Below are positions 1 to 9,211 of a stretch of 64,000 nucleotides of DNA, one piece after another. Numbering within the stretch: the stretch's first letter is position 1; every line of letters starts with the position of its first letter. The notes under the pieces are model-generated. The model saw only the letters and a program-made list of their open reading frames with translations, was not told the DNA's origin and searched no databases. Both the position numbers and the translations under genes were made by a program. The DNA comes from Gaiellasilicea sp963731615. GTDB lineage: Bacteria; Actinomycetota; Thermoleophilia; Gaiellales; Gaiellaceae. Location of the stretch: positions 496,001-560,000 of the forward strand of contig CAVSWD010000001.1 in assembly GCA_963731615.1 (NCBI GenBank), read 5' to 3'.

Positions 1-1326
1 CTACCCGGGAGCGGCTTCCGCGCTACGGGATGTCTCGCTGACACTTCAGCCGGGGGAGGTCGTGGCGCTGCTCGGGCCCTCGGGCTCCGGGAAGTCGACG
101 CTCCTGCGCGCGCTGGCCGGGCTCGTGCCGCACTTTCACGGCGGCAGCTTCGCCGGCCGCGTCGTCGTCGCCGGCCTCGACACCCGGCGCGTGCGTCCCG
201 CGGCGCTTGCCGGCACGGTCGCGACCGTCTTCCAGGATCCGGAGGACCAGGTCGTGATGACGATCGTCGCGAACGAGGTGGCCTTCGGGCTCGAAAACCT
301 TGGCGTGCCGCCCGCCGAGATCTGGCCGCGAGTCGAGCGGGCGCTCGACTCGGTGGATGCGCTCCACCTCTGGGGCCGGAAGACGGTCGAGCTCTCGGGC
401 GGCGAGCTGCAGCGCGTCTGTCTCGCGTCGGCGCTCGCGCTGGAGCCCACGCTGCTCCTCCTCGACGAGCCGACCTCCCAGCTCGATCCCGACGCAGCGG
501 CCCTGTTCCTGGCCGCGGTGGAGCGGCTGGGCGCGACCGTCGTGCTCTCGGAGCATCGCGTCCCGCGCGCGCTCGAGCTTGCAACCCGCGTGCTCTTCGT
601 CGAAGGCGGCCGCATCCTCCTCGATGCCCCGTGCGATCGCGCGGTCGAGTGGCTCGCGACCGAGCGCCCGCGGTGGGCGAAGGCTTGTGTTGATTCAACA
701 CAAGCTCGTTCTGACGACGTCGTGCTCTCGCTCCGCGGCGTGTCGTTCGCGTACCGCCGAGGCCATGCCCATTCTGGACGAGGTAGACCTCGAGGTCCGC
801 CGAGGTGAGATCGTCGCGCTCGAGGGACCGAACGGATCCGGGAAGACCACGCTCGCGCGGATCGCGGCCGGGCTGCTGGAGCCATACGCAGGGACTGTGG
901 ACGTGAGCGGCCGCGCCGGCTACCTGGCCCAGGATCCGGGGCGCTACCTCGTCAAGGAGACGGCCCTCGACGAGGTCGGACTGGCCGTGAAAGGGGATGA
1001 AACAGCGGGCCTGCGCTGCCCTGGAGCAGGTCGGGCTCGGCTGGGCGTCGACCCGGCATCCACGCGACCTCTCGAGTGGCGAGCGGGAGCGGCTTGCCCT
1101 CGCGTCTGTCGCGGTGGCCGAGCCGGACCTGCTCGTCCTGGACGAGCCGACGAGGGGCCTCGACCCGGAGCGCAAAGCGGCGCTCGGCGCGTGGCTGGAG
1201 GGCTACGCCGCGTCCGGAAAGGCCGTGTTGTTGGCAACCCACGATCGCGACCTCCCGGCGCACCGCCGGATCGGACTTAGTGTTGATTCAACACAAACTC
1301 CTCTGGGAGCGCCCGTTGCCGTCTAG
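1..1326 (+). CDS. ECF transporter double ATPase (EcfA1-EcfA2 fusion), 5'-partial, two frame breaks
   Basis: Cytoplasmic ATPase that would power an energy-coupling-factor vitamin/metal importer. Coding is open from base 2. The first ATPase domain has Walker A GPSGSGKST (about base 80), the ABC signature LSGGE (about 394) and Walker B LLLLDEPTSQLD (about 450). A second domain follows: VLSLRGVSFAYR (719), Walker A GPNGSGKTT (about 826), LSSGE (about 1072), LLVLDEPTRGLD (about 1132). The frame changes near 755-770 (frame 2 to 3) and again near 985-1000, beside AAA/GGGG runs (frame 3 to 1), both explained by single extra bases. Stop is TAG at 1324. A 17-bp exact repeat lies between the domains and again near the 3' end. 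The next gene overlaps, so this is one uptake operon whose T component is presumably upstream of the window. Confidence 0.8.
683..705. repeat. Palindrome, copy 1 (perfect 11-bp arms)
   Basis: Bases 683-693 are the perfect reverse complement of 695-705 around a single central T. It is AT-rich in a very GC-rich gene and sits exactly in the linker between the two ATPase domains. Seventeen bases (687-703) recur exactly at 1280-1296. Confidence 0.8.
1277..1297. repeat. Palindrome, copy 2
   Basis: This second copy of GTGTTGATTCAACACAA has 7-bp perfect arms around T1287, then one mismatch, then two more pairs. It lies at the 3' end of the ATPase gene, just before the GGGAG ribosome-binding site (1305-1309) of the next gene. 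Centre-to-centre distance to copy 1 is 593 bp. Confidence 0.75.
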
Positions 1327-1990
1327 GGTCGCCGCGCTCGCTGCCGCCGCTGCTCTCGCGCTTGCCGCCTGGGCGGCGCTCGACCCCGCCCGCGGCGGGA
1401 TCGCGACGCTGCTGGCGGCGGTCGCCGTCCTCGTTGCGGGCTTCGCGTGGCTCGAGGGCGGCACGATCTCGGCGCGCGACCTCACGCTCGTCGCGACGCT
1501 GGGCGGGCTCGCCGCTGCCGGCCGGGTGCTCTTCGCGCCGGTGCCCAGCGTGCAGCCGGTGACGGTGATCGTCGCGGCGGCCGGCGTTGCGCTCGGCCCC
1601 CGCCGCGGCTTTGCCGTCGGCGCGCTCGCGGCGATCGCCTCCAATTTCTTCCTCGGCCAGGGGCCGCACACGCCCTGGCAGATGCTCGCCTGGGGCGGTT
1701 GCGGCCTGCTCGCGGGTCTGCTGCGGCCGTTCCTGCGCAGCCGGCTCGCCTTCGCCGCCTTCGTCCTCGCCCTCGGCTTCGCGTTCGGGATGCTGATGGA
1801 CACCTGGCTCTGGTTTGCGTTCTATCCGCACACCGAGGCGGCGCTGCTCGCGCGGCTGGCGGCGGGAGTGCCTTTCAACGTCGCGCACGGGCTCGGGAAC
1901 GTCGTGCTTGCGCTCGCGATCGGGCCGGAGCTGAGACGCGTGTTGGAGCGGTTCGAGCGCCGCTCGCGCACCGAGGTGGTCTGGGCGTGA
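1316..1990 (+). CDS. ECF transporter S component (membrane substrate-binding subunit)
   Basis: Integral membrane protein of about 224 residues with roughly six hydrophobic segments. It has the small Gly/Ala-rich packing and the central PRRGFAVGALAAIASNFFLGQGP-type loop (written here only as far as needed) typical of ECF S components that bind the vitamin. I chose TTG 1316 because GGGAG lies six bases upstream; an upstream in-frame GTG at 1280 falls inside the palindrome and is less likely. It overlaps the ATPase stop by 11 bases and the next gene by GTGA. Family assignment comes from membrane topology and from the adjoining ATPases; the substrate is inferred (cobalamin-like) from the next gene only. 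Confidence 0.7.
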   Translation: MPSRVAALAAAAALALAAWAALDPARGGIATLLAAVAVLVAGFAWLEGGTISARDLTLVATLGGLAAAGRVLFAPVPSVQPVTVIVAAAGVALGPRRGFAVGALAAIASNFFLGQGPHTPWQMLAWGGCGLLAGLLRPFLRSRLAFAAFVLALGFAFGMLMDTWLWFAFYPHTEAALLARLAAGVPFNVAHGLGNVVLALAIGPELRRVLERFERRSRTEVVWA

Positions 1991-2754
1991 ATCTGCTGGC
2001 AGCGCTCGCGGCGGCGGCGGCGCTCGCGACCCCCGCCGGCTACGTTCAGTCGCAGCAGCGCGACGACGGCGGCTTCGGTGAACCACAGATCACGGCCTGG
2101 GCGACGCTCGGCCTCGTCGCTGCTGGTGAGGACGCGGGACGCGCCGCCGAGTACCTCGCGCGTCAGGAGCCGACGATCGCCACGGACGTCGCGCTCGTCG
2201 CCCTCGCCCGCGCCGCCGCCGGTGACCGGCCCGACGACCTGCTCCCGCGCCTGCGTGCGCACAAGCCGGGGAAGCTCGTCAACGCGACGATCTGGACGAT
2301 CCTTGCGTTGCGGCAGGCGGGCGAGCCCGCCCCCCCGGCCCAAGTGCGGGCGCTACTGAGTGCCCAGCGCCCGAACGGCGGCTGGTCGTGGCTGCGGGGG
2401 GGAGCGCCGGACGCCAACGACACGGCGGCCGCCATCCAGGCGCTCCGAGCCGCCGGCGTCCGCGGCCGGCCGATCGACAGGGGCGTCGCCTTCCTCCGCC
2501 GCCACCAGAACCGCGACGGCGGCTTTCAGCTGACGCAGGGCCGCGGCTCCGATGCCCAGTCGACCGCGTGGGCGATCCAGGGGCTGCTCGCAGCCGGTCG
2601 CGCACCCGGCGCCCCCGCCTTCCGCTACCTCGAGGGGCTGCGCCGCCCGGACGGCAGCTACCGCTACAGCGCCCGCTACGCGACGACGCCGCTCTGGGTG
2701 ACCGCCCAGGTGCTCCCGGCGCTCGCCCGCAAGCCGTTCCCGCTCCGCGGCTGA
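1987..2754 (+). CDS. Exported prenyltransferase/squalene-cyclase-repeat protein, cobalamin-carrier-like
   Basis: Protein of 255 residues starting at GTG 1987 (GTGA overlap with the S component). An N-terminal hydrophobic stretch looks like a signal peptide. Four alpha-barrel repeats follow, each with a QxxDGGF/NGGW-type motif: QQRDDGGFG, QRPNGGWSW, HQNRDGGFQ, RRPDGSYRY, each leading into an Ala-rich helix. This fold is shared by terpene cyclases and by the alpha domain of intrinsic factor/transcobalamin. It lacks the catalytic DXDD motif of squalene-hopene cyclases. Coupling to ECF genes suggests a surface binding protein for a bulky vitamin such as B12; this role is inferred. Confidence 0.65.
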   Translation: MNLLAALAAAAALATPAGYVQSQQRDDGGFGEPQITAWATLGLVAAGEDAGRAAEYLARQEPTIATDVALVALARAAAGDRPDDLLPRLRAHKPGKLVNATIWTILALRQAGEPAPPAQVRALLSAQRPNGGWSWLRGGAPDANDTAAAIQALRAAGVRGRPIDRGVAFLRRHQNRDGGFQLTQGRGSDAQSTAWAIQGLLAAGRAPGAPAFRYLEGLRRPDGSYRYSARYATTPLWVTAQVLPALARKPFPLRG

Positions 2755-2812
2755 CTCCCGGCGAACCCCTTTCGCTGTCAGGGCGAATACGACTTGACAA
2801 CAACAAAGGGGA

Positions 2813-3971
2813 ATGATGACCAAGACACGCATGCTCGCGCTGGCCGCCGGGCTTCTCTGTGCAGCCGGCCTCGGCCGTGCCGCCGACGCACAGGCCGCCG
2901 AGCTCTTCTACGGCGTCGACACGCAGAACCGCCTCGTCACCTTCAGCGGTCAGACGCCGACCTCGATCGCCCGGCGGGCGTTCACGGGCCTGCAGACCGG
3001 CGAGCAGATTCTCGGTCTCGATGTCCGCCCCGCCAACCAGCAGCTGCTCGCGCTCGGGAGCACGAGCCGCCTCTACCGGATCGACGCCGCCACCGGCGCT
3101 GCGACCGTGCTGGGCACGACGCCCTTCGCGCCGCCGCTCGCCGGCACCTCGTTCGGCTTCGACTTCAACCCGACCGTCGACAGGATCCGCCTCACGTCCG
3201 ATGCTCGCCAAAACCTCCGGCTCCATCCGGACACGGGCGCCACGGCCGCAACCGACGGGTCGCTGACGTATGCGCCCGGCGACGCCGGTGCCGCTGCGGT
3301 GCCGCGGATCGTCGCGTCCGCTTACACGAACAACACGGCCGGAGCGACCACCACGCAGCTCTTCAACCTCGATGCAGGTCGCGACACGCTCGTGCTCCAG
3401 AACCCACCCAACAACGGCACGCTCGTCAGCGTCGGCGCTGTCGGCGTCGACTTCGGCGACAGCGCCGGCTTCGACATCTCCGGCGTCGACGGTGTCGCGT
3501 ACGCAGCCTTGCAGGTCGCGGGCAGCGCGGCCTCCCAGCTCTACACCGTCAACCTGGTCACGGGTGCCGCGACTGCGGTCGGACGCGTCGGCGGCAAGGT
3601 GCCGCTCCGGGCGCTGGCCGCGGCCGGCACGGCTCCGGCCGACACCGCCGCACCGACCGTCAGCCTGACCAAGGCCGTCGCCGCGACGAAGGTCGCCGCG
3701 CTCCTGCGGACGGGTGTACGCATCCGTGCGACGTGCTCCGAAGGCTGCACCTTGAGCGCGACGATTCGGCTCCGGCAGCCGCGTGATCGGCGGCGGCAAG
3801 GACGTCACCACGGACCTCGCCGGCTCGGCGCCGCTCCGGCTCGTCTTCCGGACGGCGGCGAAGAAGGAGTTCGCACGCCGTGCCTCGATCGCATTCACGA
3901 TCGTGGTCACCGCGCGTGACGCTGCGGGCAACTCGACGACCGCGCGCCAGACGATCCGCGCAACCCGCTAG
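2813..3971 (+). CDS. Secreted DUF4394 protein with C-terminal extension (one frame break)
   Basis: A signal peptide (MTKTRMLALAAGLLCAAGL, then ADAQAAE) precedes a DUF4394 beta-propeller-like domain: ELFYGVDTQNRLVTF, ILGLDVRPANQQL, LYRIDAATGAATVLG, FGFDFNPTVDRIRLTS. This family is extracellular and of unknown function. After about residue 270 comes a short Ig-like region containing CSEGC. Around 3770-3780 the frame moves from 2 to 3; the continuing frame gives VIGGGKDVTTDLAGSAPLRL and ends at TAG 3971, so a one-base error is likely. Start ATG 2813 (or 2816) is preceded by AAAGGGGAATG-type Shine-Dalgarno sequence. Confidence 0.7.
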
Positions 3972-3980
3972 CGAGACCCC

Positions 3981-4027
3981 TTCGATGCGACGCGGGTGCT
4001 CCGGGAGGGGCACCCGCTAGCATCGAA
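3981..4027. promoter_or_regulatory. Long hairpin with embedded -10 element upstream of uvrD
   Basis: TTCGATGC (3981-3988) and GCGGGTGC (3992-3999) pair with GCACCCGC (4010-4017) and GCATCGAA (4020-4027), giving a two-part 16-bp stem with a 10-base loop. It can end transcripts of the DUF4394 gene although there is no U-tract. TAGCAT (4018-4023), seven bases before the uvrD ATG, lies in its right arm and is a candidate -10 element. Confidence 0.55.
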
Positions 4028-4030
4028 CGG

Positions 4031-6193
4031 ATGTCCGTCGCCTCGCCCGAGCAGTACCTCTCGAACCTGAATCCCGCCCAGCGGGAGGCCGTTCTGCAGA
4101 CCGAAGGGCCGCTGCTCGTGATCGCGGGTGCGGGCTCCGGCAAGACGCGCGTGCTCACCCACCGGGTGGCGCACCTGATCTCGGCGGTGGGAGTGAAGCC
4201 GAACGAGATCCTCGCGATCACCTTCACGAACAAGGCGGCGGGGGAGATGCGCGAGCGGCTGCTGACGATGCTCGGGCCGCTGGCGCGGGCGATCTGGATC
4301 CTCACGTTCCACGCGGCCTGCGGCCGGATGCTGCGCGCCGAGGCGGAGCGGCTCGGCTACCGCTCGAACTTCACGATCTACGACTCGGCCGACCAGGTGC
4401 GGCTCGTCAAGCAGGTGCTCGAGGAGCTCGAGAAGGACCCGAAGCGGTTCGTCCCCCGCGGTGTGCACGCCCAGATCTCGAACGCGAAGAACCAGCTCGT
4501 GACGCCGGACATGTACGCCGAGCGGATCTCCTCCTTCTACGACCAGACGATCGCCGAGGCCTACGCGCTCTACCAGCGCAAGCTCGCCGCCTCGAACGCG
4601 GTCGACTTCGACGACATGCTGATGCTGACCGTGCAGATCCTCGAGAACTTCCCGGACGCGCGGAAGAAGTGGCAGAACGCCTTCCGCTACATCATGGTCG
4701 ACGAGTACCAGGACACGAACCACGCTCAGTACCGGCTGCTGCAGCTGCTCGCGGAGAAGCACCACAACATCTGCGCCGTGGGCGATCCGGACCAGTCCAT
4801 TTACGCCTTCCGCGGCGCCGACATCCGCAACATCCTCGAGTTCGAGCGCGACTTCCCCGAGACGCGGACGATCGCGCTCGAGCAGAACTACCGCTCCACG
4901 AACGCGATCCTCGAGGCGGCCAACGCCGTCATCGACAACAACAGTGAGCGGAAGCCGAAGCGGCTCTGGTCGGAGCTCGGTGACGGCGATCCAGTACGCG
5001 TGATCGAGGTCGAGGACGAGCAGGCCGAGTCGCGCTACGTCGCCGCGCAGATCGCCGGGCTCGTCGAGGAGGGCTACTCCGGCAGCGAGATCGCCGTCTT
5101 CTACCGGATGAATGCCCAGTCGCGAGTGCTCGAGCAGACGCTGCGCCTGCACCAGATCGGCTACCAGGTGATCGGCGGGCCTCGTTTCTACGAGAGAGCG
5201 GAAGTCAAGGACGCGACGGCCTATCTGCAGGTGCTGGACAATCCGGACGACGCGGTCAGCCTGATGCGGATCGCGAACCGGCCGAAGCGTGGGATCGGCG
5301 ACACGACGATCTCACGGCTCGTCACCTATGCCGAGTCGCGTGGGATCAGTCTCTTCGACGCGCTCGGCCATCCGACCGAGGCCGGCCTCGGCACGGCAGC
5401 TGTGAAGGCCGTGACCGGCCTCAAGAACCTGCTCGACTCGCTCCGCTCGGCCGCACAGGAGTACGAGGTGCCCGAGCTGCTCCAGGAGGTGCTGACGCGC
5501 AGCGGCACGCTCGCGGCCTTCGAGGCCGAGCGGACGATCGAGGCGCGCGGGCGGATCGAGAACCTCGAAGCCTTCGTCGACGGCGCGCACGAGTACGTCC
5601 AGCAGGCCGAGCAGCCGACGCTGTCGGGCTTCCTCCAGGAGATCTCGCTCTACTCCGACCAGGACGCGCTCGCCGGCGACCAGTCGAACGTGACGCTGAT
5701 GACGATCCACAACGCGAAGGGACTCGAGTTCCGGGCCGTCTTCGTCGTCGGCGCCGAGGAGGAGATCTTCCCGAGCGCCCGTTCGATCGAGGAGCAGGGC
5801 GTCGAGGAAGAGCGGCGGCTCTTCTACGTCGGCCTCACCCGGGCGGAGGAGAAGCTGACGCTGACGCACGCGTCTTCGCGCCTGCTTTGGGGCCGGACGA
5901 CGAGCCATCTGCCGTCGCGCTTCCTCGACGAGCTGCCCGACCGGCACGTCGAGCGCGAGCGGCTGCAGCCGTCGTCCTGGCGCAGTTACGGCTCCCCCGC
6001 GCAGACGCGCGAGATCGCGCCGCGGAGCGAGCACCCGACGCTGGCCACCGGCGACAGCGTCCGGCACGGGACACTCGGGGAGGGCGTGATCACCCGGATC
6101 GAGCCCGGCGGAGTCGTCACGGTCCGCTTCGCGGCCGACGGCAGCGAGCGGAAGCTGATGCTGGACTATGCGCCGCTCGAGAAGATCGCCTGA
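4031..6193 (+). CDS. uvrD: UvrD/PcrA-type ATP-dependent 3'-5' DNA helicase
   Basis: Superfamily 1A helicase of 720 residues, full length for UvrD/PcrA, acting in nucleotide-excision and mismatch repair and in clearing replication blocks. Visible in order: Q motif LNPAQREAV (13-21), Walker A GAGSGKTR (33-40), motif Ia TFTNKAAGEM, motif II VDEYQDTN, motif III GDPDQSIYAFRGAD, motif IV QNYRST, motif V LMTIHNAKGLEF, motif VI VGLTRAEEKL. The C-terminal tudor-like tail GDSVRHGTLGEGVI, which binds RNA polymerase in PcrA, is present. Start ATG 4031 follows TAGCAT by seven bases, so the message may be leaderless. Confidence 0.95.
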   Translation: MSVASPEQYLSNLNPAQREAVLQTEGPLLVIAGAGSGKTRVLTHRVAHLISAVGVKPNEILAITFTNKAAGEMRERLLTMLGPLARAIWILTFHAACGRMLRAEAERLGYRSNFTIYDSADQVRLVKQVLEELEKDPKRFVPRGVHAQISNAKNQLVTPDMYAERISSFYDQTIAEAYALYQRKLAASNAVDFDDMLMLTVQILENFPDARKKWQNAFRYIMVDEYQDTNHAQYRLLQLLAEKHHNICAVGDPDQSIYAFRGADIRNILEFERDFPETRTIALEQNYRSTNAILEAANAVIDNNSERKPKRLWSELGDGDPVRVIEVEDEQAESRYVAAQIAGLVEEGYSGSEIAVFYRMNAQSRVLEQTLRLHQIGYQVIGGPRFYERAEVKDATAYLQVLDNPDDAVSLMRIANRPKRGIGDTTISRLVTYAESRGISLFDALGHPTEAGLGTAAVKAVTGLKNLLDSLRSAAQEYEVPELLQEVLTRSGTLAAFEAERTIEARGRIENLEAFVDGAHEYVQQAEQPTLSGFLQEISLYSDQDALAGDQSNVTLMTIHNAKGLEFRAVFVVGAEEEIFPSARSIEEQGVEEERRLFYVGLTRAEEKLTLTHASSRLLWGRTTSHLPSRFLDELPDRHVERERLQPSSWRSYGSPAQTREIAPRSEHPTLATGDSVRHGTLGEGVITRIEPGGVVTVRFAADGSERKLMLDYAPLEKIA

Positions 6194-6205
6194 TCTAATC
6201 GCAGC

Positions 6206-7414
6206 ATGACGATCGAGATCAGAGTTCCGGCCGACGACGAGCTGCGTGCCGCGATGACCGCGGCCGAGAGCGCGTTCGGCAGCGAGGTTGAGGACGAGGA
6301 CTGGGAGCGCGAGCAGAAGATCCTGCCCGCGTCGCGCTCGCTCGCCGCCTACGACAACGGCAAGCCGGTCGGCCTCGCCGCCGCGTATAGCTTCGACCTG
6401 ACGATCCCCGGCGGCCAGCTTCCCTGCGCCGGCGTCACGTGGGTGGGCGTGCTGCCCTCGCACCGGCGACGCGGGATCCTGCGCGACTTCATGCGCAAGC
6501 AGCTCGACGACGTTCACGCCTGGGGTGAGCCGATCGCGGCGCTCTGGGCCTCCGAGGCGTCGATCTACGGGCGCTTCGGCTATGGGCTGGCCGCACCGGG
6601 CGTGGCCGCGAAGTCCAACCCGTCGCGATTCGCGCTGAAGGCGGACGACGGCCCGAAGGCGATCGTCAGGCTGACCGACGCCGAGGAGGCGTTCGCGCTT
6701 TTCCCGCCGGTGTACGAGCGCGCCCGCAGCGGGCGGGCCGGGATGCTGACGCGCTCGGAAACGTGGTGGAAGGAGCTCCGGCTCGCCGACCCAAAGGCGT
6801 GGCGTCGCGGCGCGAGCCAGAAGTTCTACGCCGCCGCCGAGGTGAACGGCGTGGTTGAGGGGTACACGACGTACCGCGTCAAGAGCGAGTGGGAGGACGG
6901 CTTCCCCCGCGGCGAGGTGCGTGTGGTCGACCTCTTCGCGACGTCCGGCGCCGTCGAGCGCGACCTCTGGCGCTTCCTCCACGGCGTAGACCTGATCGTG
7001 AAGGTGGATGTGTTCAGCCTCGACCCGGCTTCGTCTCTCTTCCTCAGCGTTCGCGACCCGCGCGCGCTCGGCTTGCGGCTCGGCGACGGCCTCTGGCTGC
7101 GCCTCGTCGACCTCGACGCGTCGCTTCGGGCGCGCTCGTACAAGCCCGGTGCGTCGGTCGTGCTCGAGGTGCGGGACGAGCTGTGTCCCTGGAATGCCGG
7201 CCGCTACCGCGTCGGCGACGACGCCGGCCGCACCGACGACACGGCCGACCTCGCGCTCGACACGGCCGATCTCGCCGCCGCCTACCTGGGTGCGTTCGAC
7301 TTCCACCGTCTCGCACGCTCGGGTCTCGTGGAGGAGCGCGTCGAGGGCGCCCTCGAGGCCGCGACGCTGCTCTTCCGCACCGATCTGCCGCCTTATTGCC
7401 CGGAGGTCTTCTGA
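6206..7414 (+). CDS. Eis-like GNAT N-acetyltransferase, paralogue 1
   Basis: Protein of 402 residues, the usual Eis length: an N-terminal GNAT domain, a second degenerate GNAT domain and a C-terminal sterol-carrier-like domain. The acetyl-CoA loop is VLPSHRRRGILRDFM (about residue 90), followed by WASEASIYGRFGYG typical of Eis. It ends PYCPEVF, matching the Eis rule that the C-terminal carboxylate helps catalysis. Eis enzymes acetylate aminoglycosides or lysine/amine substrates; the substrate here is unknown. ATG 6206 is six bases after TCTAAT. It overlaps the next paralogue by ATGA, so they are co-translated tandem duplicates. Confidence 0.85.
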   Translation: MTIEIRVPADDELRAAMTAAESAFGSEVEDEDWEREQKILPASRSLAAYDNGKPVGLAAAYSFDLTIPGGQLPCAGVTWVGVLPSHRRRGILRDFMRKQLDDVHAWGEPIAALWASEASIYGRFGYGLAAPGVAAKSNPSRFALKADDGPKAIVRLTDAEEAFALFPPVYERARSGRAGMLTRSETWWKELRLADPKAWRRGASQKFYAAAEVNGVVEGYTTYRVKSEWEDGFPRGEVRVVDLFATSGAVERDLWRFLHGVDLIVKVDVFSLDPASSLFLSVRDPRALGLRLGDGLWLRLVDLDASLRARSYKPGASVVLEVRDELCPWNAGRYRVGDDAGRTDDTADLALDTADLAAAYLGAFDFHRLARSGLVEERVEGALEAATLLFRTDLPPYCPEVF

Positions 7415-8631
7415 TGGGCTGGGAGGTGCGGCCGACGAAGGACGTCGAGGAGTTCACCGATGCGGTCGGCGCGATCTCCCACTACTTCGGCGCCGAGCGC
7501 GACGTCGAGCGCACCCAGCGGTTCAGCCGCAACCTCCCGTTCGAGCGCATGCACGCCGCCTTCGACGGCGACCGGATCGTCGGCGGGGCCGGCGCGTTTC
7601 CGTTCCAGCTGACGGTTCCCGGCGGCCCGATCGCGTGCGGAGGCGTCACCGTCGTCGGCGTCCTCCCGACGCACCGCCGCCGCGGTGTCCTGACGGCGAT
7701 GATGCGTGCGCAGCTCGAGGACATCCGCGACCGCGGCGAGCCGATCGCGGCGCTCTGGGCGTCCGAGGAGGTGATCTACCGCCGCTACGGCTACGGCCTC
7801 GCCTCGTTCTCGGGTGAAATCACGCTCGCGAGCGGCTATACCGCTCTGCGCCGGCCACCGGAGCCGGGCGCGGCCGCGCGGCTGATCACGCTCGAGCAGG
7901 CAAAGACGGAGATCCCGCCCCTCTATGACCGGGTTCGAGCGGTGACGCCAGGAATGTTCGCGCGCACGGAGGCGTGGTGGGAGCTGCGGAACCTCGCCGA
8001 TCCGCCCGACCGGCGCCAGGGCGGCGGCGTCAAGAACGCCTTGATCGTCGAGCTCGACGGCGAGCCCGCAGGCTACGCGCTCTACCGCTTCAACATGAAG
8101 TTCGAGGACGGCTCGGCCGCCGGGCAGGTCGAGGTGATCGAGGCGCTTGCGGATGGCCCCGTCGCGACGCGCGAGCTGTGGCGCGTCCTCCTCGAGATGG
8201 ACTGGAAGGCGACGCTGAAGGCGTACCTGCTGCCGATCGACCATCCGCTGCAGCACCAGCTGGTCTATCCGCGCCGGATGCAGATGCGGGTCGGCGACGG
8301 CCTCTGGGTGCGGCTCGTCGACGTCGGTGCGGCGCTTTCGGCGCGCGCGTACGGCGGGGACGGCCCGGTCGTCCTCGAGCTGGAGGACGCCTTCCTGCCC
8401 GAGAACGCCGGCCGCTGGCGGATCGCCGGCGGGAAGGCCGAGCGGACGGAGGACGAAGCCGATCTCGCGCTCGACATCGGTGAGCTCGGCTCGACCTACC
8501 TCGGCGGCTTCACCTTCGGCGAGCTCGTGCGGGCCGGCGTCGTGCGGGAGCTGCGCGAGGGCGGTGCGGCGCGCGCCGACGCGATGTTCCTCACGGAGAC
8601 GCCGAAGCCCTGGTGTCCGGAGATCTTCTGA
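7414..8631 (+). CDS. Eis-like GNAT N-acetyltransferase, paralogue 2
   Basis: Protein of 405 residues, a paralogue of the preceding gene with the same three-domain plan. Landmarks: VTVVGVLPTHRRRGVLTAMM (acetyl-CoA site), WASEEVIYRRYGYGLA, VGDGLWVRLVDV, C-terminal KPWCPEIF. ATG 7414 overlaps the upstream stop. The two copies differ in the middle domain, so they may acetylate different amines. No resistance role can be assigned from sequence. Confidence 0.85.
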   Translation: MGWEVRPTKDVEEFTDAVGAISHYFGAERDVERTQRFSRNLPFERMHAAFDGDRIVGGAGAFPFQLTVPGGPIACGGVTVVGVLPTHRRRGVLTAMMRAQLEDIRDRGEPIAALWASEEVIYRRYGYGLASFSGEITLASGYTALRRPPEPGAAARLITLEQAKTEIPPLYDRVRAVTPGMFARTEAWWELRNLADPPDRRQGGGVKNALIVELDGEPAGYALYRFNMKFEDGSAAGQVEVIEALADGPVATRELWRVLLEMDWKATLKAYLLPIDHPLQHQLVYPRRMQMRVGDGLWVRLVDVGAALSARAYGGDGPVVLELEDAFLPENAGRWRIAGGKAERTEDEADLALDIGELGSTYLGGFTFGELVRAGVVRELREGGAARADAMFLTETPKPWCPEIF

Positions 8632-8653
8632 GCAGCCTGCTACCCTGCGCCGC

Positions 8654-9148
8654 TTGCGTTTCCGACCCCTCCGCGGCGCCGTCTGCGCGCTGCTCGTCAG
8701 CCTGACCGTCGTCTCACCCGCTCGCGCCGTCGTCGACGGCCCGATCGACCTGTACCTCCAGCACCTCGAGCCGCTCGCGCTCGAGTGGCCGGCAGACGGG
8801 ACGAGAACCGACGGCTTCGGGCCGCGGTGGGGCCGGATGCACCTCGGCATCGACGTCGGCATCCTCAGCTCACTCGACGTCCGCGCCGCGACGAGCGGCA
8901 CCGTGACGGCTTCGGGCTGGCTGACCGGGTACGAGGGCTACGGGAACGTCGTCATGGTCGACGCCGGCGGCGGCTACTCGGTCATGTACGCGCATCTGTC
9001 CCGGTCGCACGTTGTTCCGGGCCAGTGGGTGGCCGCCGGTGAGCAGATCGGCGCGGCGGGCTGCACGGGCTCGTGCACGGGCACGCACCTCCATTTCGAG
9101 CTTCATCTCGGCGGCGTGCCGGTAGATCCTGCGCCCTATCTGCGGTAG
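8654..9148 (+). CDS. Secreted M23 family metallopeptidase, copy 1
   Basis: About 164 residues: a signal peptide (FRPLRGAVCALLVSLTVVSP, cut near ARA) and a LytM/peptidase M23 domain that would cleave peptidoglycan cross-bridges. The zinc ligands are visible in MHLGIDVG (HxxxD) and HLHFELH (HxH), and the HLSRSHVV segment is present. Start TTG 8654 is chosen because TACCCT (8641-8646) lies seven bases upstream and the signal peptide begins there. It is followed by a paralogue 63 bp downstream. No SH3b or LysM targeting domain is seen, so it is a minimal exported enzyme. Confidence 0.8.
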   Translation: MRFRPLRGAVCALLVSLTVVSPARAVVDGPIDLYLQHLEPLALEWPADGTRTDGFGPRWGRMHLGIDVGILSSLDVRAATSGTVTASGWLTGYEGYGNVVMVDAGGGYSVMYAHLSRSHVVPGQWVAAGEQIGAAGCTGSCTGTHLHFELHLGGVPVDPAPYLR

Positions 9149-9211
9149 GCGAGACCTCCCCCATCCGAGTGATGGCGGCTGCGGAGGCCCGGACTACGCT
9201 GCGCGCTTCCC

